The notes: generated by a model not told the origin, from the sequence alone. A stretch of 64,000 nucleotides of DNA from Piromyces finnis (GCA_002104945.1 MCFH01000058.1:62001-126000); one strand, 5' to 3'; positions 1 to 10,702 are shown, counted from the stretch's first letter. Numbers and translations: made by a program.

Positions 1-2813
1 GCAATTTTTTCAAGAAGAGAAGAAGGAGTGGATGAAGCAAAGCAGGAGCTGAAATTTTCGGGACGAAAGACAGAGTTATTAGAATCGGAATTGCAAGAGT
101 GATCAAGATAGTCAGGTCTTCTTGACAAGGCATCGGTTTTCCCGTTCGAGGAACCAGGGCGATATTCAATGACAAAATCGAATTCAGCAAGGAAAAGGGA
201 CCATCTAATTAATCTCTGAGTCATCTTCTCCGGTTTCTTCTGAAAAAGGAGGTTTCTGTGGTCTGATATAATTTTGAAAGGATGATTCGCACCTTTCAAA
301 AAATGTCTCCACACTTCTAAGGACGCGACGATAGCCAAAAGTTCTTTATCATAGATAGGGTAGTTCTTCTCCGGGTTTGTAAGGGATCTAGAAAAGAACG
401 CAACAGGGTGAAGAATATTGTCGGACTTGTTGACTTGAGACAATACAGCACCTATGGCGAAGTTACTTGCATCGGTTTCGACAACGAAAGGTAGGTCAAC
501 ATCAGGATATGCAAGGATAGGCTGACTAATAAAATGCTTAACCAAAGCATCAAAAGCATCTTGAGCGGTATCGTTCCAAACGAAGGCGGTGTTCTTCTTG
601 CAAAGTTGGTGGAGTGGGTGAGCAATCTTAGCAAAGCCAGGAATAAATCTACGATAATAGTTGGCTAAGCCTAGGAAAGATTGTAGCTCATGGACCGATT
701 TAGGAGTCGGCCATTCCGCAATGGCTTTCACCTTATTAGGGTCCATTCCGATACCAGAGGCAGAGATTCTATGACCAAGGAAGTCAAGACAAGGAGAGTC
801 GAATAGACATTTTTCAAGTTTAGCGTACAGTCCGGCTTCTTCGAGTCTACGAAGGACTTCATTGACGTGTTCATGATGTTCGGCTATATTATCAGAGAAA
901 ATGATAATATCGTCAATATACGAAAAGACGAATTTACCGATAATGCCTTCAAGAACGTCGTTAATAAAATGTTGGAAGACTGCAGGAGCGTTCTTGAGAC
1001 CGAAAGGCATTACCAGATATTCGAAATGGCCAAATTGACAGGTGAAGGCGGTCTTATATTCATCGCCTTCTTTGATTCTTACCAAGTTATAGGCGGATCG
1101 AAGATCTAGCTTCGAGAACACCTTAGCTTTTCCTAGATGATCCAACATGTCTTGGATCAATGGGAGAGGGTACGAGTTCCTAATGGTGATTTCGTTCAAG
1201 CGGCGGTAGTCGATACACATACGAAGTTCTCCACTCTTCTTCGGGACAAACAGAACGGGAGCACCAGCTGGCGATTTGGATTTGCGGATAAACCCCTTTT
1301 TTAAATTTTCATTAATGGTTTCTTCTAATACCTTTGATTCTTTCTCAGTAAGTCGGTAGATTGGACCATAAAACAAGTTGCTATTTGGTCTCAGGTTGAT
1401 CTCACAGTCGTACGGGCGATGAGGAGGGAGTTTATCAGCGAGCCTTTCCTCGAACACTTTGGAGTGTTGAGAGTAGTGAATTGGAATTTGGGGTGACTCA
1501 ACTTCAGGTTCTTCTAAACAAGTGAATACATTGAAAGGGTATTCAGGTGTATTTCCAACTGACATTTCGTCCTTCGATTGGTCTTCGAGTTCAGAAGTGG
1601 TAGAGCTAGCAGATTCTTTCCTTAAGCAATTTTCCTTACAGTATTCAGAATGATAGGAAACGTCCTTACTAGCAAAATTGATTGTCGGATTGTGAAGGGC
1701 CAGCCAATCAGAGCCAAGAATACAACAGTAAGAAGGCAATTCTACGACGTAAAATTGTAACTGGCATGAGTGATTCATGTGTTCCACAGTTATAGGCCAA
1801 GTCTGGCCGATAATCTTTTGGTGACCTCCGATACCTATAATTTGTGGGCATTTTACTTTGGTAATTATAGGGATCTCATGGGCCTTAACAAAGGCGTGGT
1901 CTATCAAACAGAATTGTGAACCACTATCTAAGAGAACTTTAGTTCCGACAGATTTGTATGGAAGAACAACATCAACATCGATAACAGTTTGAGGTAAAGA
2001 GGAGTTATCCGAAAGTCGAGTGGATTTTTCTTGTTCATTCAAAACATGGACCCCAGCATTATTAGTATGGTTTTCCTTTTTGGTTCTAATAGGGCATTCA
2101 GATAATCGGTGACCAGGTTTACCACAATATAAGCAGAGATTCTCTTTCATTCGGCGGCTACGTTCTTCACTTGAAATGGGGCCAAAATTATTTTCCTTCT
2201 TGGGCTGAGTGGATTTACTTGTAGATCTTTCTGAGGAGCGGGATTGGAAGCTTTGTTTAGAACGGAAACTTCTATTGGATCTTCTGTTTATTTCCTCTTG
2301 GTGGCATGCCAATCTACTTCCTATACGACTGGCTATTGTTTGTAAGTTTATCAAGGTAGAAGGGCCAGGAAACATCTGAAGGATATGGGTGGCGATTCTA
2401 TCGTCCAACCCATCAACAAAAGCATCCATCTTGGCTTGTTCATTCCAAGTGGATTCATCAGCATAGTAGTTAAATTCCTTGATATACTCTTGAGTATTGG
2501 ATAGGCCATGTTGTTTGATCTTCTTGAGCTTTTGGTTGGCAGTATAGACCATATCCTGAAAACCAAAAGCAGCCTTCAGCTTTCCAACAAAGGCGCCATA
2601 ATCCTGTAAGCAAGGATCATGGTTGTTAATCAAGGTAGCAGCCCAATTCATTGCATCCCCGTAGAGGCGACTAACGACGTAGAAGACCTTTTCTCCATCG
2701 TCCCTTCCTATTTCAGGATGGATCATAAAGATCATGTCCATTTTGGCTAAGAATCCCTTCAGGTAGCGACGGTTGCCATCAAAACCGTTCTTCAAATCAG
2801 CAGAGTTATCCAT
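1..2813 (-). CDS. gag-pol: Gag-Pol polyprotein of element A (C-terminus outside window)
   Basis: About 937 codons are open from the ATG at 2813-2811 to the edge with no stop. Domains in order: retrotransposon Gag with the motif AMNWAATL; a zinc knuckle CX2CX4HX4C near 2110-2150 (CLYCGKPGHRLSEC); aspartic protease with DSGS near 1915-1930; reverse transcriptase with the VMPFGLKNAP block and FSYIDD at about residues 630-637 (TAT codon at 920-918); RNase H with VETDASNFAIGA and the DHRNL block. It ends in the tether before integrase. The product would copy the element RNA and assemble the particle. Gag and Pol are in one frame, as in Tf1/sushi-type elements. Nothing visible disables this copy. 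Its closest relative here is the P polyprotein at 58540-62976, which shares long blocks of Gag. Confidence 0.92.
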   Translation of the reverse strand, partial: MDNSADLKNGFDGNRRYLKGFLAKMDMIFMIHPEIGRDDGEKVFYVVSRLYGDAMNWAATLINNHDPCLQDYGAFVGKLKAAFGFQDMVYTANQKLKKIKQHGLSNTQEYIKEFNYYADESTWNEQAKMDAFVDGLDDRIATHILQMFPGPSTLINLQTIASRIGSRLACHQEEINRRSNRSFRSKQSFQSRSSERSTSKSTQPKKENNFGPISSEERSRRMKENLCLYCGKPGHRLSECPIRTKKENHTNNAGVHVLNEQEKSTRLSDNSSLPQTVIDVDVVLPYKSVGTKVLLDSGSQFCLIDHAFVKAHEIPIITKVKCPQIIGIGGHQKIIGQTWPITVEHMNHSCQLQFYVVELPSYCCILGSDWLALHNPTINFASKDVSYHSEYCKENCLRKESASSTTSELEDQSKDEMSVGNTPEYPFNVFTCLEEPEVESPQIPIHYSQHSKVFEERLADKLPPHRPYDCEINLRPNSNLFYGPIYRLTEKESKVLEETINENLKKGFIRKSKSPAGAPVLFVPKKSGELRMCIDYRRLNEITIRNSYPLPLIQDMLDHLGKAKVFSKLDLRSAYNLVRIKEGDEYKTAFTCQFGHFEYLVMPFGLKNAPAVFQHFINDVLEGIIGKFVFSYIDDIIIFSDNIAEHHEHVNEVLRRLEEAGLYAKLEKCLFDSPCLDFLGHRISASGIGMDPNKVKAIAEWPTPKSVHELQSFLGLANYYRRFIPGFAKIAHPLHQLCKKNTAFVWNDTAQDAFDALVKHFISQPILAYPDVDLPFVVETDASNFAIGAVLSQVNKSDNILHPVAFFSRSLTNPEKNYPIYDKELLAIVASLEVWRHFLKGANHPFKIISDHRNLLFQKKPEKMTQRLIRWSLFLAEFDFVIEYRPGSSNGKTDALSRRPDYLDHSCNSDSNNSVFRPENFSSCFASSTPSSLLEKI

Positions 2814-2882
2814 AAAAAAAATTAGAAGTAAGCAAATAAACGAGGCACTGAGGTAGCGATCTTTTTCTTAGAGTGTTTTTAT

Positions 2883-3265
2883 TGTAACGAAATATTATAA
2901 TAATAAACACACACACTCTAATGTATCAAATATATGTATTTTTTTTTTAATAATGTTTATTTATTAAATTTATTATTATAATACGACTAACTCGCTAGGT
3001 CAGTGTATTATCAAACTAAAGACGAAACAAAAAAAAACTAATTTTTATTAATTATTAATAAAAACACTAAAGAACTATTTTATCTTTCTTATTCTCTCTT
3101 TTATACATGAAAATTATTTTTTTTTTTTTTTTTTTTTTTAATACAATTTGATAAGTGAATTAATTACTTAATGATTGGTTATAAAAATATAATTATGAAA
3201 TTTTCATTAATCTAACCTTAATGATTTTCTAGTCTAACCCTTATCATTAGATATACCTCATTACA
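2883..3265 (-). repeat. 5' LTR of element A, with TATA box and self-primer
   Basis: 383 bp, TGTAATGAGG...CGTTACA in element orientation. On the minus strand a TATAAAAGAG box lies about 37 nt upstream of AGTGTTTTTAT (3068-3058). That 11-mer is exactly complementary to the first 11 nt after the LTR (2882-2872), and base 12 does not pair. In Tf1 of fission yeast the first 11 nt of the transcript form the primer, so transcription probably starts at 3068. A T-run of over 20 bases (about 3118-3139) lies in U3. Confidence 0.8.
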
Positions 3266-3615
3266 AAGGTAAATATATAAAATTTTCTTTATATAAAAAT
3301 TTCATATAGAATAGTAAAATATTCTATGAAATTAATTAAATAATCAAGTTATAATAGTATAGAATAGATAGTTAATAGAATAGTTAAATATTCTCAATAT
3401 TTTATCTATTTAGAAATTATAACTTATTAAATAATAAAATAATATTAAAATAATAAATCAATATTCAATGTTGAAATATTATTTAAATATTATTAAATCA
3501 ATATTAAAATAAAATAAATAAATTATAATACTTAATAGTATAGTATTAATATAGTAAATTGATATATAAATATTATATATTAGATAAAATATATAGATAT
3601 TTTAAATAAGAAAAG

Positions 3616-3647
<32 letters not shown>

Positions 3648-5152
3648 TAGTATAGAAAAATTATTAGATAAATAGATTGATAATATTATAAATAAGATAG
3701 TTGAAAGAATTAATTATAATAATAAAATAGGTATATATACATTAGATATATATACATAAAAATAAATATATAATAAAAATAAATCAAAATAATAATAAAT
3801 AAAGATTTAAGTATATATATATAAAAAATATATATACACCAAACAAACCAAAAAAAAAAAAAAAAAAAAATTATAAATATAAAACTTTATAAATAAAAAT
3901 ACTTGTAAAAATATACTAGGAGCGTATAGAGCTCATATACAGAGTTTCAGTGTATAATTAACTAGTTTCAGTTGGTTAGAAACTATAGCTGTTAATCACT
4001 GAAGTATTTGTAAAAGTAGGACGAGTGTGAATAGCACGCTTACTTGGGGGAAGGGATTGTTAGTGTGATAAAAAGCACGCAATACAGGACTCTCAAGTTG
4101 AATACTTTTGTGAACTCTGGCGAATAAGGAACTTTAGTCACCGAAGGCTAAAGGTTTGTCGTGAAGGTAAAGCGACATAAAAATATATAGTTTAAATTTA
4201 TTTTGAGGTCTAGTATATCACCTCTAGTTAGTAGCTTTTGCCGGTTAATTAAATTGTTGTAAGGCACTAAAAAGCGAAAAATAAAACCTGTAAATAAAGT
4301 TTTATATTTAATTATTTTTTTTAAAAAAAGAAAAAGAAATACATAAATTATAATTATAAATTAATAATTATAATTTATAAATTAAAGATAAAAATCATTT
4401 AATAAAAATTATAAAATATAATCATCGGTCAAATAAAATTAAAAGTATTGTTATAAATTTTAAATAATAAAAGCAATAATATTGAGTTGTCTTTTTAGTT
4501 AATTTTCAGCGAAAAATAACTTTTGTTTATCTTTTCGGTTAATTAATTACTAAGATAATTAAAGTGTTTTATAGTAAGTTAGTAAGAGTGCAGTTTTATC
4601 ACATATCGTGGGGGAGTAGAGCGCTAACTAATAAGTAAATATTACACCACTTAATATTTATGACGGTTAGTTAGTGGAGGTCGAAAGGCACGGTGACGAA
4701 ACTGTCGGGTACTCTGAAGGTACTATAATAACATAATCAATATTATTTTCTGCCTTATAATAAAGAAATAAAAATAAACATCCTACTCTAAATTAAATAT
4801 TTTTTTTTATAACAATACTAATATATAAATAACTTGATATAAATAAAATATATTCTTAACATTTTCTCAAAAATAAAATCTTCTTAATTACAATAAAACT
4901 AAAACAAGTGTCTACAAGTAACAACCGATTACTCCTTTTATATTACATTATATAGACGTTATATAAGATTATATTAATAAAAGTATAATAAATAAAATAC
5001 CTGTAAATAAAATTATATTATTGTAAATAAAGACTATTGTAAATAAAAACATATTATTGTTCTTATAACTAAATTATTGAGAATAAATAAAAATTGAGTT
5101 TTTAAATAAAATATTATAATAAAATTAAATAAAATAAAAATAAAAAGTAATA
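3266..5152 (+). other. Long non-coding leader of B1
   Basis: There is no ORF, yet the sequence is almost identical to 41700-43575 in B2. Most is AT-rich with A-runs at about 3619-3646 and 3850-3870. Two islands (about 3918-4190 and 4575-4730) are much richer in G and C than their surroundings and keep paired segments: TTCAGTG...CACTGAA enclosing AGTTTC...GAAACT near 3946-4005, and CTAACTAA...TTAGTTAG near 4625-4675. These may be packaging, dimerisation or translation-entry signals; this is inference. A direct repeat of about 19 bp (3307-3325 and 3376-3394) flanks 69 bp that B2 lacks. Confidence 0.6.
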
Positions 5153-6121
5153 ATGGATAATACTACTAAAGGTATTACCTTTAATAGAATACCTATTTTG
5201 GGTTCAACAAAGGTTGAATTTGATGATTGGGAATTTTCTTTCAAACATTGGTGTAATTTATACAAAGTACCAGAACAAGAAAAGTTAGAATACCTTATAT
5301 CATTAACTACGGGTACAGCTAGAACAATTGTAGTTAATGCATTAAATAAAGAAACACTAGATGATTATTATACCATCATCAAAAACCTTAAAAGTCATTT
5401 TAAAGGTTCCATACCAAAGAATTCAAGACTATTAGAATTATCTACTATTACGATAAAGAAAAATGAAAGTGTATCTGAATTCAATATTAAATTTGACTCT
5501 TTAATAAATAAAACAAACTTAAAAATGTCAAATGAAATCATATTGTCCTACTATATTAATGCTTTTAGAAACCTTACTAAAACTTACGAAGCACTTTTAG
5601 AAGCTGAACCAAAAAGTTTAGAAGAAGCCAGAAACATTACTATTAAGAAAGAGAAAATTTTCAATATAGTTGAAGAAAATAGACCAAAAATAAGAACTTC
5701 CATTAATTCTAGAAGGTCTCCAAATGATAATAATACTCAAAGAAATAATGATAGAGCATATTCAAATAAATTTAATAGTTATAACCGAATGAATAACAAT
5801 AACACTACTCAAAATAGTTTTAAAAATTATAATAATAGAAATTATACTAATAACTACAGAAATAATAATTATAATAGTAATATTCAAAATAATAACTACA
5901 ATAATGATAACAAAAATTATTCAAGATTTAATAATATTAATCAAAACGTTGAGCAAAGAAAAAGTACCTTAAAATACCCACAAAATAATGATGATGAGTT
6001 AAAAGAAATAACTCAAAAGCTTGCTGACCTAAAAATTAATGTTTGCTTAAATTGTAAAAGAATAGGTCATACTACGAATGATTGTCCAGAATTAGATGAC
6101 GAATACAATCATTTAAACTAA
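5153..6121 (+). CDS. gag: Gag of B1 (capsid and nucleocapsid)
   Basis: 322 residues, ATG start in frame with the conserved Gag. Residues about 20-180 form a retrotransposon Gag capsid domain (WEFSFKHWCNLY, LKSHFKGS, NIKFDSLINK). Residues about 200-270 are Asn-rich and low in complexity. A zinc knuckle CX2CX4HX4C lies near residues 299-312 (CLNCKRIGHTTNDC). The last residues HLN are encoded by the slippery heptamer, directly before the TAA stop. The protein should form the virus-like particle and bind genomic RNA. The B2 copy at 43576-44544 has the same length with few substitutions. The frame is intact, so the protein may still be made. Confidence 0.9.
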   Translation: MDNTTKGITFNRIPILGSTKVEFDDWEFSFKHWCNLYKVPEQEKLEYLISLTTGTARTIVVNALNKETLDDYYTIIKNLKSHFKGSIPKNSRLLELSTITIKKNESVSEFNIKFDSLINKTNLKMSNEIILSYYINAFRNLTKTYEALLEAEPKSLEEARNITIKKEKIFNIVEENRPKIRTSINSRRSPNDNNTQRNNDRAYSNKFNSYNRMNNNNTTQNSFKNYNNRNYTNNYRNNNYNSNIQNNNYNNDNKNYSRFNNINQNVEQRKSTLKYPQNNDDELKEITQKLADLKINVCLNCKRIGHTTNDCPELDDEYNHLN

Positions 6122-6161
6122 ATAATGGGAGTAAGCAATCTCCCATAAAAACTAAAATTGC
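6112..6161 (+). promoter_or_regulatory. -1 ribosomal frameshift site: UUUAAAC plus H-type pseudoknot
   Basis: The heptamer T TTA AAC (6112-6118, gag frame) is followed at once by the gag stop TAA (6119-6121). After a 6 nt spacer, stem 1 pairs ATGGGAG (6125-6131) with CTCCCAT (6140-6146) across an 8 nt loop TAAGCAAT. The loop's GCAAT (6135-6139) pairs with ATTGC (6157-6161), and an A-rich 10 nt connector lies between. The pol frame is open in the -1 frame from here. The geometry matches known -1 frameshift signals, and element I has the same layout with compensated stems. Confidence 0.85.
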
Positions 6162-9100
6162 AAATAGTTCACAAAATACACAAGAAGCACAAATAAATTC
6201 TAATATCTCTAATGAAAATAATTATTCTATTAATGCGGCTCAAAAGAAGAAAATAAATGTTAAAACATTAGATAAAAATAAAATATCACCAAATAATAAA
6301 AGTATTGTCAAACCCTCAATACTTAACCAACCTAACATTAGGAATTTAAAACAACAAAAGAAGGCTATTAGAGATACTCGTAGAAGAAAAATTAGTGAAG
6401 ATAAAGATGAAGTTATGGAAGAAACCCCAAATGAAGAAATAGAAATAGAAAGTGAAGAAGAACAAAATAATACAAATGAAATACCTTTAGAAGAAGTTAC
6501 TAATACAAAAGAACATATCCAACCTATTGAAATTAATAACTCTAATGTTTCTACCAATGAAGAAACTTTTAAAAATAATAATGAAACAAATGATGTAAAA
6601 GTAAAGAAAAATTCTGTCAAACCCAAAGTAACCACAAAAAGAAATATGACAGAAATACAAATGTTAAAAACCAAAGATAAATTTAGTATAATTAAAGAAG
6701 CAAATAATTTATATCCAAAAATAAGTCTTTCCCAATTACTTTCTGCTAGTCCATCACTTAGAAAAGAATTAGAACAAGGATGTAAACCTAAAGTTGCAAA
6801 AGTGATGTACTCCTTTAATAACTCTAATATTCCATTAATAATTGGTGATATAGATGGAAAATATTTAAAAATTCTTTATGATACTGGCACAAATGTCAAT
6901 ATCATTACTACAAATGGTTTTAATAAACTATCAAATAAAAATATTGAAAAAAGTGATGAGGAACAAAATATAACTATTGCTAATGGTACTACTGTTCCTA
7001 CAAATGTTTTTACTACTTTAAAAATAAATATTAATAATTGTTGTACTATTTTAGAAAAATTTTATATTATTGAACAAAGTAATCCATACTTTGATATAAT
7101 TTTTGGAAGAGGTATTCAAAAGAAATACCGTTTATTTATTGACCCTGATGATGATTATATATACCAGAAAACTAAAAAAGGTTTAAAGAAAATTACAAAC
7201 ATTATCAATAGTAATGATAATGATGCTAATGATATTCCCTTAATGAATTCTATAATTATTTCAAAAGAAGAAAACCAAGAATTTCAAGATACGTTAAAAG
7301 AAATCTTAAATTCAACACCTGATAATATTAAATCAAAATTTGAACACATTATAAATAAATATAAAAATTGTATGGCTACATCAATGTCTCAATTAACTAC
7401 TGCGGATTTAGAACCTCATTCTATAATTACTACTACTAATAAACCAATAAAATTAAAACCTTATAAATTATCTAAGGAACATGCTGATATTTTAAAAAGT
7501 GAAATTCTTTCATTACTTGATAAAGGTTTAATTACTCCTTCTCACTCTCCATGGTCATTTCCAGTTTTACTTGTACAAAAGAAAAATGGTAAATGGAGAA
7601 TGTGTATTGATTATAGAAGACTTAATGAAATTACTATTAAGGATTCTTATGCACTTCCTTTTATTGATGAATTAATATCTTCTGTTAATGGTGCAAAAAT
7701 ATTTTCTGCTTTAGATTTATATTCTGGCTACCACCAAATTCCTATGAACCCAAATGATGTTGAGAAAACTGCTTTTACAACGAAATTTGGTAATTATAAT
7801 TTTAAAGTAATGCCATTTGGTTTAACTAATGCTCCCGTTACTTTCCAGCGAGAAATGAATAGGATTCTCTTACCATTAATTGGTAAATGTCTTTTTGTTT
7901 ACATTGATGATATTGTTGTTTATTCTAAATCACCAGAAGAACATCTTTATCATTTGCAACAAGTTTTTGAAATATTATCTAAATATAATCTTTCTCTTAA
8001 TTTACAAAAATGTAAATTCTTTCAAGAAAAGGTAGAAGTACTAGGACATGTACTTACACCTAACGGATTAAAAACTGTTCCTTCTAAAGTTCAAAGTATT
8101 GCTTTATGGAATGCTCCAAGAAATGTTAATAAACTAAGATCATTCCTAGGTTTAGCTAGTTACTACCGCAAATTTATTCAAAATTTTTCTATTAGAGCAA
8201 GCTCTCTTTTTAATTTATTAAAGAAAGACCAAGAATATATTTGGTCACAAGAATGTAATAATGCTTTTGAAGATATCCGACAATGTCTATTAAGTGATCC
8301 TATTTTAAGTTATCCTGATTTTAATAAAGAATTTATTATTCGTACTGATGCATCAACTAATGGCATTGGTGCTGTACTCTTACAGGTGGAGGGGGACAAA
8401 TTGGAACATCCAATTTGTTGTATTAGTCGTACTTTATCTACTTCAGAAAAAAATTATTCTGTTACTGATCTTGAAGGATTAGCTATTTATTATGCTATTT
8501 TACAATTCCGCCAATATATAGTAATAAAAATCCTACCAAATTAATTACCGATCATAAACCATCACTTGGATTTTATAAAAAGAATATTCCATCAAAAAGT
8601 AGACATGCAAGATGGATTGAAGAATTTAATAAATATAAAATTGAATTAAAATATGATAAAGGAAAGAAAAATGTTTTCGCGGATGCCCTTTCAAGATTAC
8701 CTTCTAAAAATTCTGATGAAATAGTAAATTGTGCTTATGCAATTTTGTCTGATTTTAATCCAAGAGATTTAGACCTACCTGAAGGAATAAAAAAATATTT
8801 TACTAAAAATTATCAAGTTGTTGATAATACTCTTTATTATAAAAAAGATGAATTATATCTTAAAGTTATTTACAAAGATGAAGATAAAAAAGATATTATT
8901 AGTCGTGCTCATTCTGTTGGTCATGAAGGTGCTGAAAAGACCACAAATAGAATTTTAAAATCTTATTATTGGCCTGGTATTTGGAATGATGTTAGAATGT
9001 GGGTAAAGTCCTGTAGAAAATGTCAACTTTGTAGACCTAAGCCTTTACCTAAAAATACTGAAGATAATATAACCCCAATTGAACAACCATTTACTAGAGT

Positions 9101-9959
9101 CGGATTAGATATAGTTGGCCCATTACCACTTACTAAACATGGAAATTCTTATATTATTACCCTTGTTGATTATTTCACTAAATGGGTTGAAGCTAAAGCA
9201 ATTCCAAATATGAAATCAGAAGAAGTAATAAAATTTTTAATAGAAGTAATAACAAGACATGGTCCACCAGAAATAATTGTTACTGATAATGGAAGTTCAT
9301 TTATTTCTGATATTACTAAAATGATGATTGATTTATATGGATCATGGGTTCATTTTGTTTCTCCTCATCATCCACAATCTAATGGTATGATTGAGAATAG
9401 AAACAAAGAAATAGGAAAAACTTTAAGACTCTTAATTGAAAATGAATCTGAATGGGATGAATATCTACCATCTGCATTATGGTCACTTAGAACTACCAAA
9501 AATTCAAAAACAAAGTTTAGTAGTTTCGAATTATTATATAGTAGAAGAGACACATGGCCATTAGAAATAATGTTTCCCGATATTTATAAAGATCCTAATG
9601 AAACAGAAGAAGAATATATTTTTAGAAGATTTTTAAGGCATCAAAATTGGGTAAAACAAGCTACTGAATATTCTAATCATGCTAATCAATATTGGGAACA
9701 TAGAATAGGTTTATCCAAAGCTTTAAAAAAGACTTATAAACCGGGTGATTATGTTATGATAAGATTAATAGGAAGAAGTAAATTAAATCCTTATTTTTAT
9801 GGTCCTTATAAAGTCGTTAATAAACAAAAATTTAATACTGTTGTACTTGAAGATCCACATACAGGAAAACTACTTGATAGAAATGTACATATTAAAAATA
9901 TTTTTCCTTACGTTCTACCAGAACAAAATTTAACTTCAAGGGACGAAGTTAATTCTTAA
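6112..9959 (+). pseudogene. pol: Pol of B1 (protease-RT-RNase H-integrase), broken by one frameshift
   Basis: Read in the -1 frame from the slippery site. An acidic and Asn-rich N-terminal extension precedes the aspartic protease (LYDTGTNVNIIT, about 6880-6910). RT follows with WRMCIDYRRLN, VMPFGLTNAP and VYIDD at about 7900-7915, then RNase H (RTDASTNGIGA). Near 8510-8520 the frame is lost by a net one-base change: one frame stops at 8544, while the next frame resumes inside RNase H at 8520 (ITDHKPSLGF). It continues through the integrase zinc finger (H..H..C..C, about 8910-9040), the catalytic D, D, E (LDIVGP, VTDNGSSF, MIENRN) and a GPY-type C-terminus (YGPYKVV), ending at 9959. There is no chromodomain. 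It needs a second frameshift to be translated, so it is probably dead. Confidence 0.85.
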
Positions 9960-10063
9960 AAGGCCGAGAAACTGATAAATAATGAAATTAATAAATATAA
10001 AATTATTATTATACCTGATTTTTAAGTTAACCCTAAAAGTAACTTAAAACAAGTTATAGTTTA

Positions 10064-10666
10064 TGTAATGGCGACACAGAAAGAATAGATTAGGATATCT
10101 ATTCTATTACAATAACACAAAATTTGAAAAATAAAATAAAAAATTGTTTTATAAAATATCTTTTATTATAATAGAATTTTAATAATAACAATTACATCGA
10201 TAAAATGATGAAAAATATCTTCTATTTATATTTTTCCTAAATACATTTATATTATATTATAACTATTTATTTCTTATATATTATTATTTAAAATCTACAC
10301 TAAAATCTTAATTATTAATAAATATTTAAACTATAACTATTTTTAGTAAAATACAATTGGCAATTCAAATTAAGTACTATTTAATTTGAATATGTGCCCA
10401 TGTATTATTGATATATTAATCATTTATTATTTATCTATTTCTATAAAAAAACAATACTAAAACTAGGGATTTAAATTGAGAATATTAATTTACTTGTTAA
10501 ACATTAAAAATAAATTAATAATTTATTTTGTTTTAAACTTTAATTATTAATAAATAAATTATGTCTCATTTTCTTTTTCTGAATATAATTTGTGTAACTT
10601 AAACAATAATACTTGTGGCTTAAGTTACATTAAAGATATCAAACAGAGGCGTTTGATATCTTTACA
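10064..10666 (-). repeat. 3' LTR of element D
   Basis: 603 bp. In element orientation it starts TGTAAAGATATCAAAC and ends GCCATTACA. Its first bases form a hairpin, AAAGATATCAAAC paired with GTTTGATATCTTT around GCCTCT (13 bp stem), only 3 nt from the LTR end. A TATAAATAG box lies about 35 nt upstream of GTAATTGTTAT, the inferred transcript start and self-primer. Confidence 0.9.
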
Positions 10667-10702
10667 ATCTCTCTCTCTAAGTCGAGCTCCTGCGAGATTA
10701 AT

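Larger units (their letters stand above)
1..3265 (-). mobile_element. Element A: Ty3/gypsy chromovirus-like retrotransposon, 3' part off the left edge
   Basis: Seen: an open Gag-Pro-RT-RNaseH frame on the minus strand (2813 to the window edge), a 69 bp leader, and a 5' LTR at 2883-3265 that begins TGTAATGAGG and ends CGTTACA in element orientation. The internal region starts ATAAAAACACT, the exact reverse complement of an 11 nt site inside the LTR, which fixes the LTR boundary. Integrase, 3' LTR and polypurine tract lie outside the window. The element sits in the leader of B1: B2 reads without a break through the homologous position. The right flank is AAGGT (3266-3270), so the same five bases are expected next to the missing left end. 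Protein sequence places A close to P. Confidence 0.9.
3266..9972 (+). mobile_element. Element B1: internal region of a tRNA-primed, frameshifting Ty3/gypsy element
   Basis: Seen: a 1.9 kb leader, gag (5153-6121), pol in the -1 frame to 9959, then a purine-rich stretch AAAAGGCCGAGAAAC directly before TGATAAATAATG, the start of the G-type LTR at 9973. The second copy B2 (40867-45458) shows the same leader, gag and early pol preceded by a G-type LTR, so G is the LTR of this family. B1's own 5' LTR is not in the window because element A interrupts the leader just after the primer site. The 3' LTR runs to 17605 and is split by element D and a solo LTR. Confidence 0.85.

Noticed and set aside
867-1109. 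80-residue plus-strand ORF opposite element A
   Set aside because: Mirror of the RT palm on the other strand; no independent signal.
6240-6674. Antisense 144-residue hydrophobic ORF, present also at 44663-45097
   Set aside because: It lies opposite the Asn/Glu/Lys-rich N-terminal extension of B pol. Antisense of such codons is automatically rich in Phe, Leu, Ile and Ser. Conservation follows from B1-B2 identity.
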